Shown one piece after another: positions 1 to 10,672 of a stretch of DNA of 64,000 bases. Origin of the DNA: Echria macrotheca (taxonomy: Eukaryota > Ascomycota > Sordariomycetes > Sordariales > Schizotheciaceae); the NCBI GenBank assembly GCA_030411725.1, contig MU839852.1:62001-126000 (forward strand), in the 5' to 3' direction. The notes beneath the pieces were generated by a model. That model was not told the origin of the DNA, did no database searches, and saw only the letters and a list, made by a program, of their open reading frames with translations. A program made the position numbers and the translations under genes. Each line of letters begins with the position of its first letter. Positions within the stretch are counted from its first letter, which is position 1.

Positions 1-500
1 CCCGGTGTGCCTTACATGAAAAATTAGCGGATACTCCAGTAGGATCGATGCCAACCAGAGTAAATCCACCACAAAGGATCTACGCTCCGCTTGACGTTGC
101 AGCATTCCATGTAACCCAACACGTAAAGTCCGACAAAAGGACCAGATAAGTCACCACAAAAACCACAGAACAGTCGACTACACGGCATTGCTGTCCCGTC
201 TTGAACTAAGTAGTCCGAGCGCATGTGAAGATACGCCGTTTCGATGAACCGCAGCGTCGATATACTCCTTTCAAACTATCTGAATCCATCACATGCCTAA
301 TATGTCGCTCCACGGGTGCTCGCTGGCCAAGGGCACCAGCTAATCGGAGATGGACGCATGAAGCCGTCGCAGGGCTGGCACCAGAAAACATATTTTATTT
401 GGGTGAAAACTGAAAAGGAATAAAGCACGTGAACTCATGAAAACCGTACCATAAACGATGACATGAACCAAGTACACATATCCAAACCCACACGTCATCT
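1..500. other. intergenic, left edge
   Basis: No credible coding region is visible. The open frames here are short, lack codon bias and overlap on both strands. This stretch probably holds 3' flank of the SnoaL-like gene and unassigned DNA. Confidence 0.5.
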
Positions 501-1015
501 TCACGCCATCGTAGCAGCCTGCCCCTTCATCCTCGCAAAGAACTCCCCAAACGAAGCTGAATCAACAAACTCGCGGAACCTTACCACCTTCCCGCCGTCC
601 GCCGCCATGTGAAAAACGACCAGGAACTCATTGACGTACGGACCAACATCCGTCTCAGCGGTGCTTCCCCCCCAGATAGCCACCTTGCTGGCAACCGTGT
701 CCTCGATGATATCATACACCTTTATATGGAAGTTGCGGAGCGTCGGGATAAGATTATCCCTGAGGTAGGCCGCGAAGGCTGTATTGTCCATGGGCGGGAT
801 GTTGAGGGATTCTGTTAACCCACACAAGTAGGTAGGGTCTTGTTAGCTCTTGGTTTTGAGAAGAGGGCTTGCTTGCAAGAGTCAGGAGACCAATAAAACT
901 GACTGGGCAGAACTTCGCTCACGCACTCTGGCGCATGGAACGACATGATCTTTTCTAGATCCCACACGTTGTACGCCTCGATCAGGGCGAGGACGGTCTG
1001 GCGCTGCATTGACAT
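501..1015 (-). CDS. SnoaL-like (NTF2-fold) protein
   Basis: Two exons on the minus strand, 1015..904 and 811..501, give 140 residues. The 92-bp intron has donor GTCAGT, branch GCTAAC and acceptor ACAG, in phase 1. The join restores the family-like stretch VLPKSLNIPPMDN. The N-terminus (ALIEAYNVWDLEKIMSFHAPEC) and the later segment GPYVNEFLVVFHM match fungal SnoaL-like polyketide-cyclase/NTF2-fold proteins, which bind small ligands and often have no proven reaction. The start at 1015 is the first real ATG; the open frame upstream of it begins with GTG. The fold call is from motif recognition; substrate and pathway are unknown. The adjacent lectin gene suggests no shared role. Confidence 0.75.
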
Positions 1016-1555
1016 GGTGAGATTGTTTGTGGTCACTTGTGGTTGAGAGGCAAGTCGGGGAAAAGCAGAGAAGGTCGGCCACTAGGGAGAGGAATATCTT
1101 TGCACACCGATGTGAGAATTATATGTTTGCTGCCGGGTCCACGAAGACGAAGACGACGGAAGGGTTGGGTTCGGCTTCTGCACCACCTCGCTGATTGGAC
1201 GCCCTGTCGATCACGGACTGCAATGATCTGTCATTGTTCTCACCTTGGTAGACACAAACCGTGTAGGGGCGGCTGACTCAGTCCGTTCTAAACTTGATGT
1301 GTAGCTGTCAGCCGAAAGAGTCTCGGCTAGGCTGTCCATCAACAACCAAGCCGTTACACCCGGTTGTCCAACAACATCTATCTGTTCATACTTTTAACAG
1401 AATATGGAGCTCACGGGGTCGGATCTTTGTCATGAATCGCTCGTTCTCTAAATACTGATAAATACGCCGGGCCAATAGATACAGTGAGGTATTACAAAGT
1501 CCACGCTTCCCGTTTCCCTATCCAAAAAACGCCATCGCTAAACAGAAAACAAGGT
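1016..1555. other. intergenic
   Basis: This is the promoter side of the SnoaL-like gene and the 3' flank of the lectin gene. I see no further gene, RNA or repeat. Confidence 0.5.
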
Positions 1556-3245
1556 TCAGGCCTCCGACGCCATCCAAGCGCCCGTCATCTTGCCCTGGAT
1601 GCTCTCAAACGTGGACATCTTCTTCCAGCTGATGTCCGAAGAGACCTCCCACGTCGCAAACTGGATGTCGTTCTTCTCGCCCAGCACAAACACGCCGATC
1701 TGGTACGTTGACGACGAGAGCGGGAAGGCATACGGCGCGCTGTTGCAAAAGTAGCCAAGGTCCTCCCAGTCGGCAGCCCACTGGCCGCCGACGTAGGCGC
1801 GGTGCTTGAGGCGGTCGTCGGTGCCGCAGGCGAGCAGGTCGTAGCGGCCCGACGACGTGGTGAGGACGGTCGGCACGCTCTGGAAGTCGCCACCGATGTC
1901 CTCCATGGGCGTGTAGTTGCCCGACTTGGTCCAGGTGAAGTGGTGGATGTGGCGGTCCTGTCCGGTGCCAAAGAAGTCGACGCGGTTGTCGGGGTCGGTC
2001 GTCGAGAGGGCCGCCAGCACGGGCTCGCCGGCAAAGGCGCCGCCGCGGTCCGTCCACGACGTCAGCCCGCCGTCCTTCCACTGCAGGTGGGCGACGCTGC
2101 CGGTGCCGCGCTGGTACATGACCATGTCCTGGGCCAGGTTGGAGTCGCGGCACACGACGGCCACGGACGAGCCAACGCTGCCGCCGCGGTCGAACGTCTC
2201 CCACAGGCACGTATGGTCGGGATCCGGGACGTTCTTGTAGTTCTCGTCGCCCTCCCCATATATGGTGCCGCGCATCAGGCCCTGCACGGTGTTGACGGGG
2301 CTGCGGGCGTAGAGGTCGCCGTGGTCAAAGGGGTTGCCCCAGGGCACGTAGCATGACGTGACGGGGCTGTTGGTGGTGGCGTTGAGTGTGAACCAGTCCG
2401 AGTCCCACGTGTTGTTAGTGTAGTAGTACTTCATCATCATGGTCCCGTTGGTCGACACGCCCATCAGGCTCATGCGCGACCGCACCCGGCCCCAGACCAT
2501 CGAGTCCGGCTGGCTCTGGAACTTGCCGCCCAGGCTGAGCCAGTCCCCGACCCACGATTTGCCGTCATGTACCCGCGTCCAGTATGCGTCGTCATCGCCT
2601 CGCGCAAAGAGGTGGATCTGGTCGTTGAATCGCTCGGCCGAGAAGAGCGGGTTGCATGTCGTCCCCCGACAGAGGCTCTTGGCGTTCGTCGTCGTACCGT
2701 TGGGTCCCGGTGATGATCCCGCGCTGTCTCCTTGTCTGTTCGCGCCTTGGTCAGTACGGATTCCCTTCCAAATGTCCAAAAAACACATACGCTGGTTCCG
2801 AGGGACTGCTGCTTTTCTTCAATCCCACCACGCAGCCGACCACCACGGCGATTATAATGACCAGGAGAGCGACGATCGCCGACACCCATATCCTCTTCCG
2901 TTTCCACCACGCTGTCGGCGCCGTCGACACTGGCTGCGGTAGGTCTGCCGATCCGTCATGATGGGCTCCGGGGGCTGCGGCAGCGACCCATGGGGCCTTT
3001 TCGACGACGCCGTTGCTGCCGTTGAGGTACTGCCCGTTTTGGTACTGGGCAGGATAGTATTGCGGCGCTACCTCTTTGCCCGTCTCGTTGTCGCTCCTGG
3101 CCTCCTTGTGTGTGTCGTTCTCATTGCTCGCTTCCTTGTGGGTGTCGTTGTCGATGCGCGCGTAGTACCCATGAGCATCCCCGACTCCGTGGACTGGATG
3201 GGTAACGACCTCGGGGTACTGGTCTGGTCGATATGGGTCGGCCAT
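1556..3245 (-). CDS. membrane-anchored fungal fucose-specific lectin-like protein
   Basis: Exons 3245..2791 and 2735..1556 give 544 residues. The 55-bp intron has donor GTATGT, branch CTGAC and acceptor ACAG, in phase 2. Exon 1 encodes a hydrophilic tail of about 115 residues with three imperfect copies of NDTHKEA. A strongly hydrophobic helix follows (IWVSAIVALLVIIIAVVVG), flanked by KRK and KK, so a type II membrane topology is likely. The C-terminal ~370 residues repeat the pattern aromatic-x-D/G-G-x-W ending in LGG or IGG (HLQWKDGG, WEDLGYF, GDWLSLGG), typical of the six-bladed fucose-lectin (AAL/PLL-like) propeller. The family binds fucosylated glycans. The anchored arrangement is inferred from the sequence and the ligand is not proven. 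Confidence 0.85.
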
Positions 3246-4813
3246 AACTATTGCGAGTCGTGTCCCAGATCAAGACGCGGGAGAATATCGACGTGCCGCA
3301 ATCCTGCGATGGGCGGGTTGCTGTTTGTTCAATATCCACAGAGGAGGAGGGTCGCACAGCGACATTGGTCCCGAGGACCCGTCTTGGTTTTGGTTGTTGC
3401 ATCAGGCCGGCGCAGTCCTTGGTCTCGCAGAGGAGCGCACTACGTTAAGTGCGACCTGGCCAATCACAGCCCCTTCCCGCCTTGCGCGCTGAGGATCCGG
3501 CGGTGCGGAGTGGCGGTACCACCCGAACCGTGGTTCGCCAGCCGTTGACGAGCTTGTCGGACCTGCATTGTCGACCCTGCCGCGCCGGCCAATGACACAC
3601 GTCGCTTGCCGCAGATCGGCCAGCTCTCCTGACGGGTCCATGCTCCCCGGACCCAGGTCCAAACCTTGTTGGGCGGCGAGCCAACTTGAGCTTTACACGA
3701 AATCGTCTGTTTTGTGCTCGGGTCGACAAATCGAGTGTCAATTGTCAAACCGCGATTCTCGTGGCACAGCATTCAGCTGGCCCCCAGCTGCCGGCGATTG
3801 GGTCATCTCGAGATTAATAGTTCTCGCGCGAAGGATCCGGAGAGGCGCAGTGCTACGGTAAGCAGAGGCAGAGGCAGCCCTAAATCTAATGCACGTCTTT
3901 GGAATCTAGAATAACTATGCCCGAAACGGGAACCCTGATCTGATCTTGCAACACTGCGATGACCGGTGTTGTCTTGGTGTTTTCTTTCCGCTTGGGAGCC
4001 AGGAGGAGATAAATAACGACCGAACCCCGCCGGCAACCAACGGCCCGGTCCGTGTCGGACGCTGGCCAATCTCCGTGTGGCACTCCGTTGGGGATCCCCG
4101 AACCCTCGGAGCCGAGGCCGGCCCCACCGAACAACACTCGCCCTCCGGCGGAATCGCAGATAACCAACTTGATCGCGGCTTCCAGCTATTTCCGTTCCGA
4201 GTCGTCGGCAGGATAACGTTCGTCTTTCATATTGTGTCTTCATTACACGCCTACTTCCCAAGACGGTCACACTTTCCTCGGACCTCGGGTCGTCCCATGT
4301 TACGAAACGAATCCGCTGCCGCAGATATGAGCATGTCATGCAATAATTACTTACCTGCAGTATCATTTGCGCCAAAGCGGTCATGCAATCCTTCTCCCCT
4401 TTTTCTCTCCCTCGAGACGATGCCGTTATCGTCCGGCTTACAAACGCGGTCGCCATTCGAGTGAATGATTGGTGTTGAGAAACATCTAGCCAGGAACAGC
4501 GACTTCCCAACCTCAGGCACTCGGTGAATTATCTCTGCGCCAATGTCCATGACGACGACACAATGTTTGTCGCGTTCTTCGCTGACCAATAACTACCAGT
4601 GTGGTCGTCCTCGGAGGCTCGGACTCGGACATCTTGAGCCCGAGTGACCAATACAACCGGACGCCAAGTGATTATTGGTCATCGGCCACAGATTTGTCCG
4701 AGGACCGTGATCCTCATAGAGGGGATATATGAGCGTCACCGTCCCCGCAGCATTGCACTGAATCATGCATTCTAGCTGTGTTTTTGGATATCTACAACGG
4801 TAAATCGCTCGAA
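3246..4813. other. intergenic, divergent promoters
   Basis: About 1.57 kb between the lectin (-) and the NmrA-like gene (+). Open frames on both strands overlap each other and resemble no family. A TATATG element near 4725 lies about 90 bp before the NmrA start. No other gene is supported. Confidence 0.5.
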
Positions 4814-5743
4814 ATGTCTCCAAAGATCATCGTTTTTGGCGCCACCGGGGGCGTCGGCTCGTTTGCTGCGCGCCAGGCGCAGAAGCTCGGGGCCAAAGTG
4901 TACCTCGGACTGCGGGACACCTCGAAGCCAGTGCAAGGTCTCAGCGCTACCGAAGAACAGGAAGGCGGCTTCGAGCGCGTGTACGCCGACCTCACCAAGC
5001 CGGAGACGCTAGCCGAGGCCGTGTCCAAGACGGGCGCCAAGCGGGCCTTCATCTACCTCGTCTGGCAGACGCCCGACAACATGAAGTCGAGCATCGAGGC
5101 GCTCAAGACCGCCGGTATCGAACTCGTCGTCTTCCTCGGCAGTGCGTCGGTCAGTGGAGATCCGCACGACGCAAACCCGGCCGATGTCATCTCGTACCAC
5201 CACGCCCAGGTCGAGATCTCGCTGCAGGAGGTGTTCGGCAACGATTACGTCTCGGTCCGTCCGGGTTTCTTCGCCAGCAACACATTCCCGTGGAAGAGGT
5301 TCCTGCCCAGTGGTGTACTGACCATCCCGCATCCGGACGCCGAATTCGACTACATCACGCCATCGGATATCGGCCGGGTGTGCGGAGGTATCCTCGCGAA
5401 GGAGGAACGGCCGGCCGAGAACATCATCCCACTCTACGGGCCACAGATCATCCCGCAGAGGCAGGCTGCCGATACCCTCGCCAAGGTACTCGGGCTGGAC
5501 ATCAAGGTGGAAAGGATGGATGAAGACAAGGTCACAGGCTACTTTGCTGCTGCCTTCAAGATGCCCGAGAGCGGCGCAAAGTTTTTGGCGAATACCTTGA
5601 AAACTCGGGAGGCCAAGACGGACGGAGAATACGAGGGGAACAAGCACACGGATGCGGTGGCCAACATTTCCAAGTACGGTGGCGGTGAGCCGACGACCTT
5701 TGAGAAGTGGGTTGAAGAGAACAAGGAATTTTTCAACGCCTAA
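4814..5743 (+). CDS. NmrA-like NAD(P)-binding protein
   Basis: A single exon of 309 residues. The N-terminus KIIVFGATGGVGSFAARQA is a Rossmann dinucleotide-binding loop (GxxGxxG) of the NmrA/atypical SDR type. Later segments fit the substrate-binding half: VVFLGSASVSGDP, SVRPGFFASNTFPWKRF and DYITPSDIGRVCGGIL. ATG 4814 is preferred to the in-frame ATG 36 bases upstream at 4778 because the Rossmann strand should start within a few residues. NmrA-like proteins include redox sensors and isoflavone-reductase-like enzymes, and the sequence does not separate these. The gene stands alone with no biosynthetic partner beside it. Confidence 0.85.
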   Translation: MSPKIIVFGATGGVGSFAARQAQKLGAKVYLGLRDTSKPVQGLSATEEQEGGFERVYADLTKPETLAEAVSKTGAKRAFIYLVWQTPDNMKSSIEALKTAGIELVVFLGSASVSGDPHDANPADVISYHHAQVEISLQEVFGNDYVSVRPGFFASNTFPWKRFLPSGVLTIPHPDAEFDYITPSDIGRVCGGILAKEERPAENIIPLYGPQIIPQRQAADTLAKVLGLDIKVERMDEDKVTGYFAAAFKMPESGAKFLANTLKTREAKTDGEYEGNKHTDAVANISKYGGGEPTTFEKWVEENKEFFNA

Positions 5744-6196
5744 CGGACTACCTGTACAAGTATGAAGCACAAGCACATAACAATAAAAATCATGAGAGAT
5801 AAGAAAAGAGAAACTGAGATTCATAATTGACATGGGTCATTGTAATCACGACTATCCATTGACCAAGTACGCTTCGGCCATTCAACAGCTGTTGTTAGAG
5901 ACTAGACCCTTTGTGTTCGACGTCCGGACTGAAACTCGTTTGTATGTGTAAGTCGCCTAGGTAGACCCCTACGGAATTTGGAGTCTCTCCTAAAGCGCAC
6001 AGTACACCCACCATCAACACCATACACCGACAGGCTGCCAGTCTACATTGCAGGTAAGCACGGGTACACCACTTTAAAAAAAAAAGCCTCTTAACCCCTC
6101 GACCCAGACCATGCAGGAAAAAAACAGAACGTCATTGCATCCAAAAAAGATTTGATGCCCCGGGATCCACCCCCGTGGACCCCAAGCCCCTTGCTT
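5744..6196. other. intergenic
   Basis: Holds the 3' flank of the NmrA-like gene (AATAAA-like run near 5780) and the downstream side of the minus-strand tRNA-Ile. A run of six A on the plus strand near 6143, which reads as T6 on the tRNA strand, may end Pol III transcription. One CCTAGGTAG motif lies at 5956. Confidence 0.5.
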
Positions 6197-6300
6197 TGCT
6201 CCGTAACAGGATTGAACTGTTGACCTTCGCATGACTTGATACAGACGGTTTGCACCATCTTGTATTAGTACGACGCTCTAACCAGCTGAGCTAACAGAGC
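6197..6300 (-). tRNA. tRNA-Ile(AAU) with a 30-nt intron
   Basis: The minus strand folds as a cloverleaf. The acceptor is GCTCTGT/ACGGAGC plus A73 and the D-arm is GCTC..GAGC. The anticodon stem is TCGTA/TGCGA with loop CTAATA-A (anticodon AAT), and the T-arm is AACAG-TTCAATC-CTGTT. A 30-nt intron (CAAGATGG...CAAGTC) sits at the canonical place between positions 37 and 38. It shares its body with the copy at 40761, but the acceptor stem differs by paired changes that keep base pairing. Confidence 0.85.
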
Positions 6301-6629
6301 CTTTGTTAGATGACAAGAGGATGTTGGAGTTCGAGTGCCGCTCGCTGCCCTTTATTTGTTGGTTCAAATTCTGGCACCTTGGCGCAGCTTTCTCAGTCTT
6401 GCAAAAATTACCTAGGTATTGAAACCTCATCAACAGCTCTGTGACGAAGAGGACGAGGAATAAATCTTCGATTATACAGAACGCGTCAGATTTTGGATCA
6501 AGTGACAGATTTCAGAATGGCACATTCCACCCGGTTCTACCCCTATCTACCTAGGTACATGTCCCAGGGTAGCGCTTCCATTGCAATATCCTTTTCCAAC
6601 GCTGAACTTGCGTCGTGAGACCACCCATT
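6301..6629. other. intergenic
   Basis: Upstream flank of tRNA-Ile and downstream flank of the modular secreted gene. Two CCTAGGTA motifs lie at about 6411 and 6550. No gene is seen. Confidence 0.45.
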
Positions 6630-8362
6630 TCATGGCCCGGCCTTCCACGTCACATTAGAAATCGGCGCATCCCAAGAATACCCAGGATCAGCCGTCTGAC
6701 ACCTCGACAGACCATCGGCGGTCCCGCAAGTCAGCGTGCTGTTGACCATGGTCGTGGTAACACCGCTGAAGAGAACACTGCATCCGAAGAAAATTAGCTC
6801 CATCTCATGCAAGGATTATCAATCAATCAAAAACAAAAAAAAAAAAAAAACAAAAAAAAACTCACGGATGATCCTTGTCAATATCAGTACACATCCAATC
6901 CGCCTTGATCGTCAGCCCCTTGCTAGCCGCATCATACTTGAAACTGCAGCTATAAGGCCACAGCGGCTGCCCGATGCCGCCGTCCGGCCCCACGACGCAC
7001 TGATACCACCCGGCACTCCCGGCCACCGGCGCGCCCTGGGCAACGGAGATGGGGAACTGGAACCCCCGGCTGGCCGTGGCCAGGATGATGTTGAAGTTGA
7101 CGGCGCCGCTGGACGACGCATTGGCCGCGCTGCTGCCGCCGGACTTGGTGTCGAGCGAGAAGGCGCTGAGGGACCACTTGGGATCGTAGATGGACGAGAT
7201 GGTGCAGCCGTCGGCGGTGGGGAGGGGGTCGGAGATGGAGAAGGGGGTGAGGCTGGTCTCGGAGACCTTTTTGCCCTTGATGGTGATGTCCTTCTCGCCC
7301 TGGCAGGTCTTGCGGGGGAAGCCGTAGACCTTTTCGGTGGTGCAGTTCAGGGGGAGGACTTGGGTCGCAAGGCCGGTGATGGCGATTCTGTGATAAGTGT
7401 CAGTTTCCTGTCAATTTGGTGCGGATACCAAGAGAAACTTACGGTCTTCCCGGGTCAGTGTCATCGCAGTACCACGTCTGGTTGAGATTGAACGTAAACG
7501 TCGCCGGGTCAAAGGTCACCGTGGTCGATGGGGAATACAACCCCGTGGTGGAGGATTGGAACTCGTAGCCGGCGCAGGTCATGGGAACCAGTTTGCCGGC
7601 GGGCACCTCCTCCTCCCCGCTCAGGTCGCCGATCATGCAGCTAACCTGGTAGCCGTTCGCGTCGTTGGAGAAGATGAAGTTGACGCTCGTCGCGGGCATG
7701 GCGCTGATGCCGTCGCCGGCCTGGTCGACATACCAACCCAGCGTCATGGTCCACGATGGGTTCTGCGAACCCGCCTTGCATCCTGCACGGTCGTGTCCGG
7801 GCTGTCCCTCGATGTAGCTGGGCGTGGCAGCGATGGGGGACGACAGCGTCGCTTTCAGTAGAATCTGGGGGTTTGTTGACACGCAGGACTTGTCGGCCGC
7901 ACATGTCAGTTCAAACTTGGTGGTAGCAGCCCCTGAGAACGGATGACTGCTGTTGTTAGATATCTTGTGAATTTATTTGCCTTTCAGCAGACAGGGAAGC
8001 GCCGCTTACCGATCCGCCCCCGCCCTGTCGTTACAGACCCAAGTCTCGTTGACCTTGACACTTGCCGCGGACCCGTCGATTTGAAGCGAAACCTGTAGAT
8101 CCTGCTTGCTGTTCTGGACTGAGCACGCACTCCAGCCACTTCCGCTCAGGGCACAACTCAGGTCTGCCGAGCCATTGGTCGCCCGGTTGTACAGATGGAA
8201 CGAGGCATTTGCTCCGGACGTTTGGAATTTTTGGACAAGCCAACTGGGCTTGGTAAACGAGTTCGACGTGCATGACGGCTCGACGGCCGGATTAGGGTTG
8301 AACGGCGACTGGGCCGAGACCAACGCCGCCGCCGATACCGACAAGAGGAGCTGCGCCAACAT
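6630..8362 (-). CDS. secreted three-module protein of unknown function
   Basis: Four exons (8362..8010, 7949..7443, 7387..6866, 6777..6630) give about 509 residues. The introns (60, 55 and 88 bp) are all phase 2, with donors GTAAGC, GTAAGT and GTGAGT. Exon 1 opens with a signal peptide (MLAQLLLSVSAAALVSAQ). Exons 1-3 each encode one cysteine-containing domain that ends in the same signature just before the intron: ETWVCNDR, QTWYCDDTD, ADWMCTDID. Exon 4 is a short tail with two cysteines. The intron 1 acceptor is a tandem NAGNAG (AACAGCAG), so one serine may be optional. Many N-x-S/T sites support secretion. I recognise no catalytic motif or family. The exon-module match suggests internal duplication. 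Confidence 0.75.
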
Positions 8363-9497
8363 CTTTGCGCTGTTCTGCTAGAGGTCTACACACGCAAACG
8401 CGTCAAGGAAGGCAGTTCGAAGAAAGCGGGACAAACTTATATGGCGTCGCGCTGCGGAGTCGACATCTGAGATTACCCCCTATCACGGCGGCAAGGAGGG
8501 GGTATGTCAATATAACCATATTAAGGGCGGATTGGACAAATCCCCATGGTTCGGGATGCATATGAGGCTCAAGTGCCGGGGCCGAGCTAGGTGGCAGCGA
8601 AGGCTTCCATAATATTCCGGAAGAACGGCCGGGGGGATGAAGTCGGGCGGCAGAATTGATTATTATCCCCAAGCCCGGGTTGTTGCTGTCAGGGACTTTC
8701 CGAGGCGCGATCCGATTTTGTAGCCAAGAGTAACGAATGTTCTTCGGGTTCTAGAAGGATGCCGTTAGGCGGGTCGGGATACCATGGCGATGCAATATGG
8801 ACGAACATTGTTCTGGGTGCCGAGCATTGTCCGCCCCTCAACGCCAGCTGTTTTGACAACAAAGCCATTGATCTAGAATCTCAAGGACCTTGATCCTGAG
8901 TCAAAGGCATGCTTGATTTTTTTCTTGTTATTCGATTTCAGAGTGCTTCCATGTCTTCGGAAATAGGGCGTGGCCATTGCAGCGGGTTGAATGAACGAGT
9001 TTTCGTTCCATGATCAACGTCTGGAGATCAACGAGTCCGAGGCTGTGTGCGATCTCTGAAAAACAAAGTACACGCGTATCATAGGTACCAGATATCCAGA
9101 GCAGGACTACAGATAGGGCCCCAAAAATGACCATGCTTCTTCCACTTCTCATTATCCCATCCCCCTGGGGATACGACCCAAGACTGCCAAAGCCCAATCA
9201 CACGGCTAAATAGTAGGAACAATACCCAACTGCAGGACGTTTCGCAAATCAAATCTAGGACCTCGTCCCGGACATTCACATAAATCGCTGCAGGTACCAA
9301 CACATGCATCTAGCCCGTTCCAATATATACCTTAGCTGTCCTAATATTCGTTCCCGTCGCATGCATCGACTGACCGAAGCCGAGCAAACCCGTCCTGTCA
9401 AACGCTAGCTTACCCGTAACCGTCCCGCCCAACGGTAAATCTCTACCTACTTACCTATACGAGCTTCGATTTCCGTTCCTCGACCTTGTGGCCTATT
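8363..9497. other. intergenic, divergent promoters
   Basis: Contains the TATA element of the modular gene on the minus strand. The rest has only short overlapping open frames; no gene is supported. Confidence 0.45.
8436..8444 (-). promoter_or_regulatory. TATA box of the modular secreted protein gene
   Basis: CCATATAAG on the minus strand, about 75-80 bp upstream of ATG 8362, a typical spacing for a highly expressed fungal gene. Confidence 0.5.
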
Positions 9498-9834
9498 ATG
9501 AGGCTGACTCTCGCCTGCGCCGCCGTGTTCCTCGCGGCAGCAGCGCTGGGAACTACCGACCCGTTGGACCCGCTCCGGTGCCGGTGTGGACCACATTGGG
9601 ACTGCGACGCATGGTGTGGACAACGGTGTCTCTCGTATCTGCGCGACGATATGTTGATTATGGACTTGGCGGACTGCCTGGCGTCGACTGTTAGTATATT
9701 CTCCTATGTCTGCTAGTTAACTTAGTTCGACTTTACTGACCCATTGTCTGTAGTGTGCCGAAACCTCGGGAACAAGCCTAGGGTCTTGTGACTGCAGCTG
9801 TAGGAGTGTGAGGCAGGTGGCGAACGGGGGATAA
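9498..9834 (+). CDS. small secreted cysteine-rich protein, 90 aa
   Basis: Two exons, 9498..9689 and 9754..9834. The 64-bp intron has donor GTTAGT, branch ACTGAC and acceptor GTAG, in phase 0. It starts MRLTLACAAVFLAAAALG, a clear signal peptide. The mature part of about 70 residues has ten cysteines: CRC, C, C, C, C before the intron and C, C, C, C after. The second exon alone (27 codons) would be missed as an ORF. Length, signal peptide and cysteine density match effector-like or antimicrobial-type small secreted proteins. The family is not recognised and no target can be named. The even cysteine count after splicing supports the intron. Confidence 0.6.
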
Positions 9835-10672
9835 ACGACGGGCGGAGGTCTAGTCCGCTTCTCTTCTTAGATGGAATGCGTTGGCCGGGATCTCTCCCGG
9901 CTTAGTCTCATAGAAGAAGATGTGATCTGAAATGTTTAGGACCCATTTGGGGTGAGGTAGTTTGAACACATACCTACCTAATCAGCCAAACTACCAGCTC
10001 TGAACAGTCCTTACAAAGGTCGGGGCCGGGCTGGAGTCGAATCGAACTCGACAATGGCCTTGTACACCCCTGCAATTTGACCTCGCAATCGTCGACTTCT
10101 AGATACCGTAAGTTTTAGTTGCGGCATGGATGATAGCACCACATGACGGGAACGCCATTGCGGGAGTTCGTCAGAGCACAAAGGCGCTGTTGACTGAAAG
10201 CGTGAAGCGACGTGCTCGCTGCCGCCTTTTCAGGCCCCCAAATTCACGGGTTGCCCCGCAGCTGCACGTTCATCCTCAACTTCGCCGAAGCGTCAGAAGG
10301 CTCGGTCGGGTCAACTATGTCAAGCATGAGTGGTCGCTAAATAAGCTACGACTAAACCTAGGTAGGTAAGCAGCGAGAAGCTCTCCTCTGTGCCAAGCAG
10401 GCGCCGGCGCCCAATCAACTCATCGCGCGATCGGCCTCCAACGATCTCAAACTCAAAGAGCTTGTCCATGACACAAACTGCTTGGCATCCATCTCACAAC
10501 CACATTGTCCGGGCAAACCTTCACCTCCTCTCTCCTCCCAAACTTAACATAAAAAGACATTCAATCCGACCTCCATAACCAACTTTTTTATCCCTCATCA
10601 CTTTTGACATCACCCAGAACCTCAACCACACACACACACACACCGAGCTTCGAGTCAAAAACAACACCCAAA
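9835..10672. other. intergenic and 5' leader of the ARH gene
   Basis: No gene seen. CTAGGTAGGTA lies near 10358. A (CA)n tract at about 10628-10643 lies in the probable 5' UTR of the next gene. Confidence 0.45.

Noticed and set aside
5009..5833. 274-aa open frame on the minus strand
   Set aside because: It is antisense to the NmrA-like gene, with no motifs.
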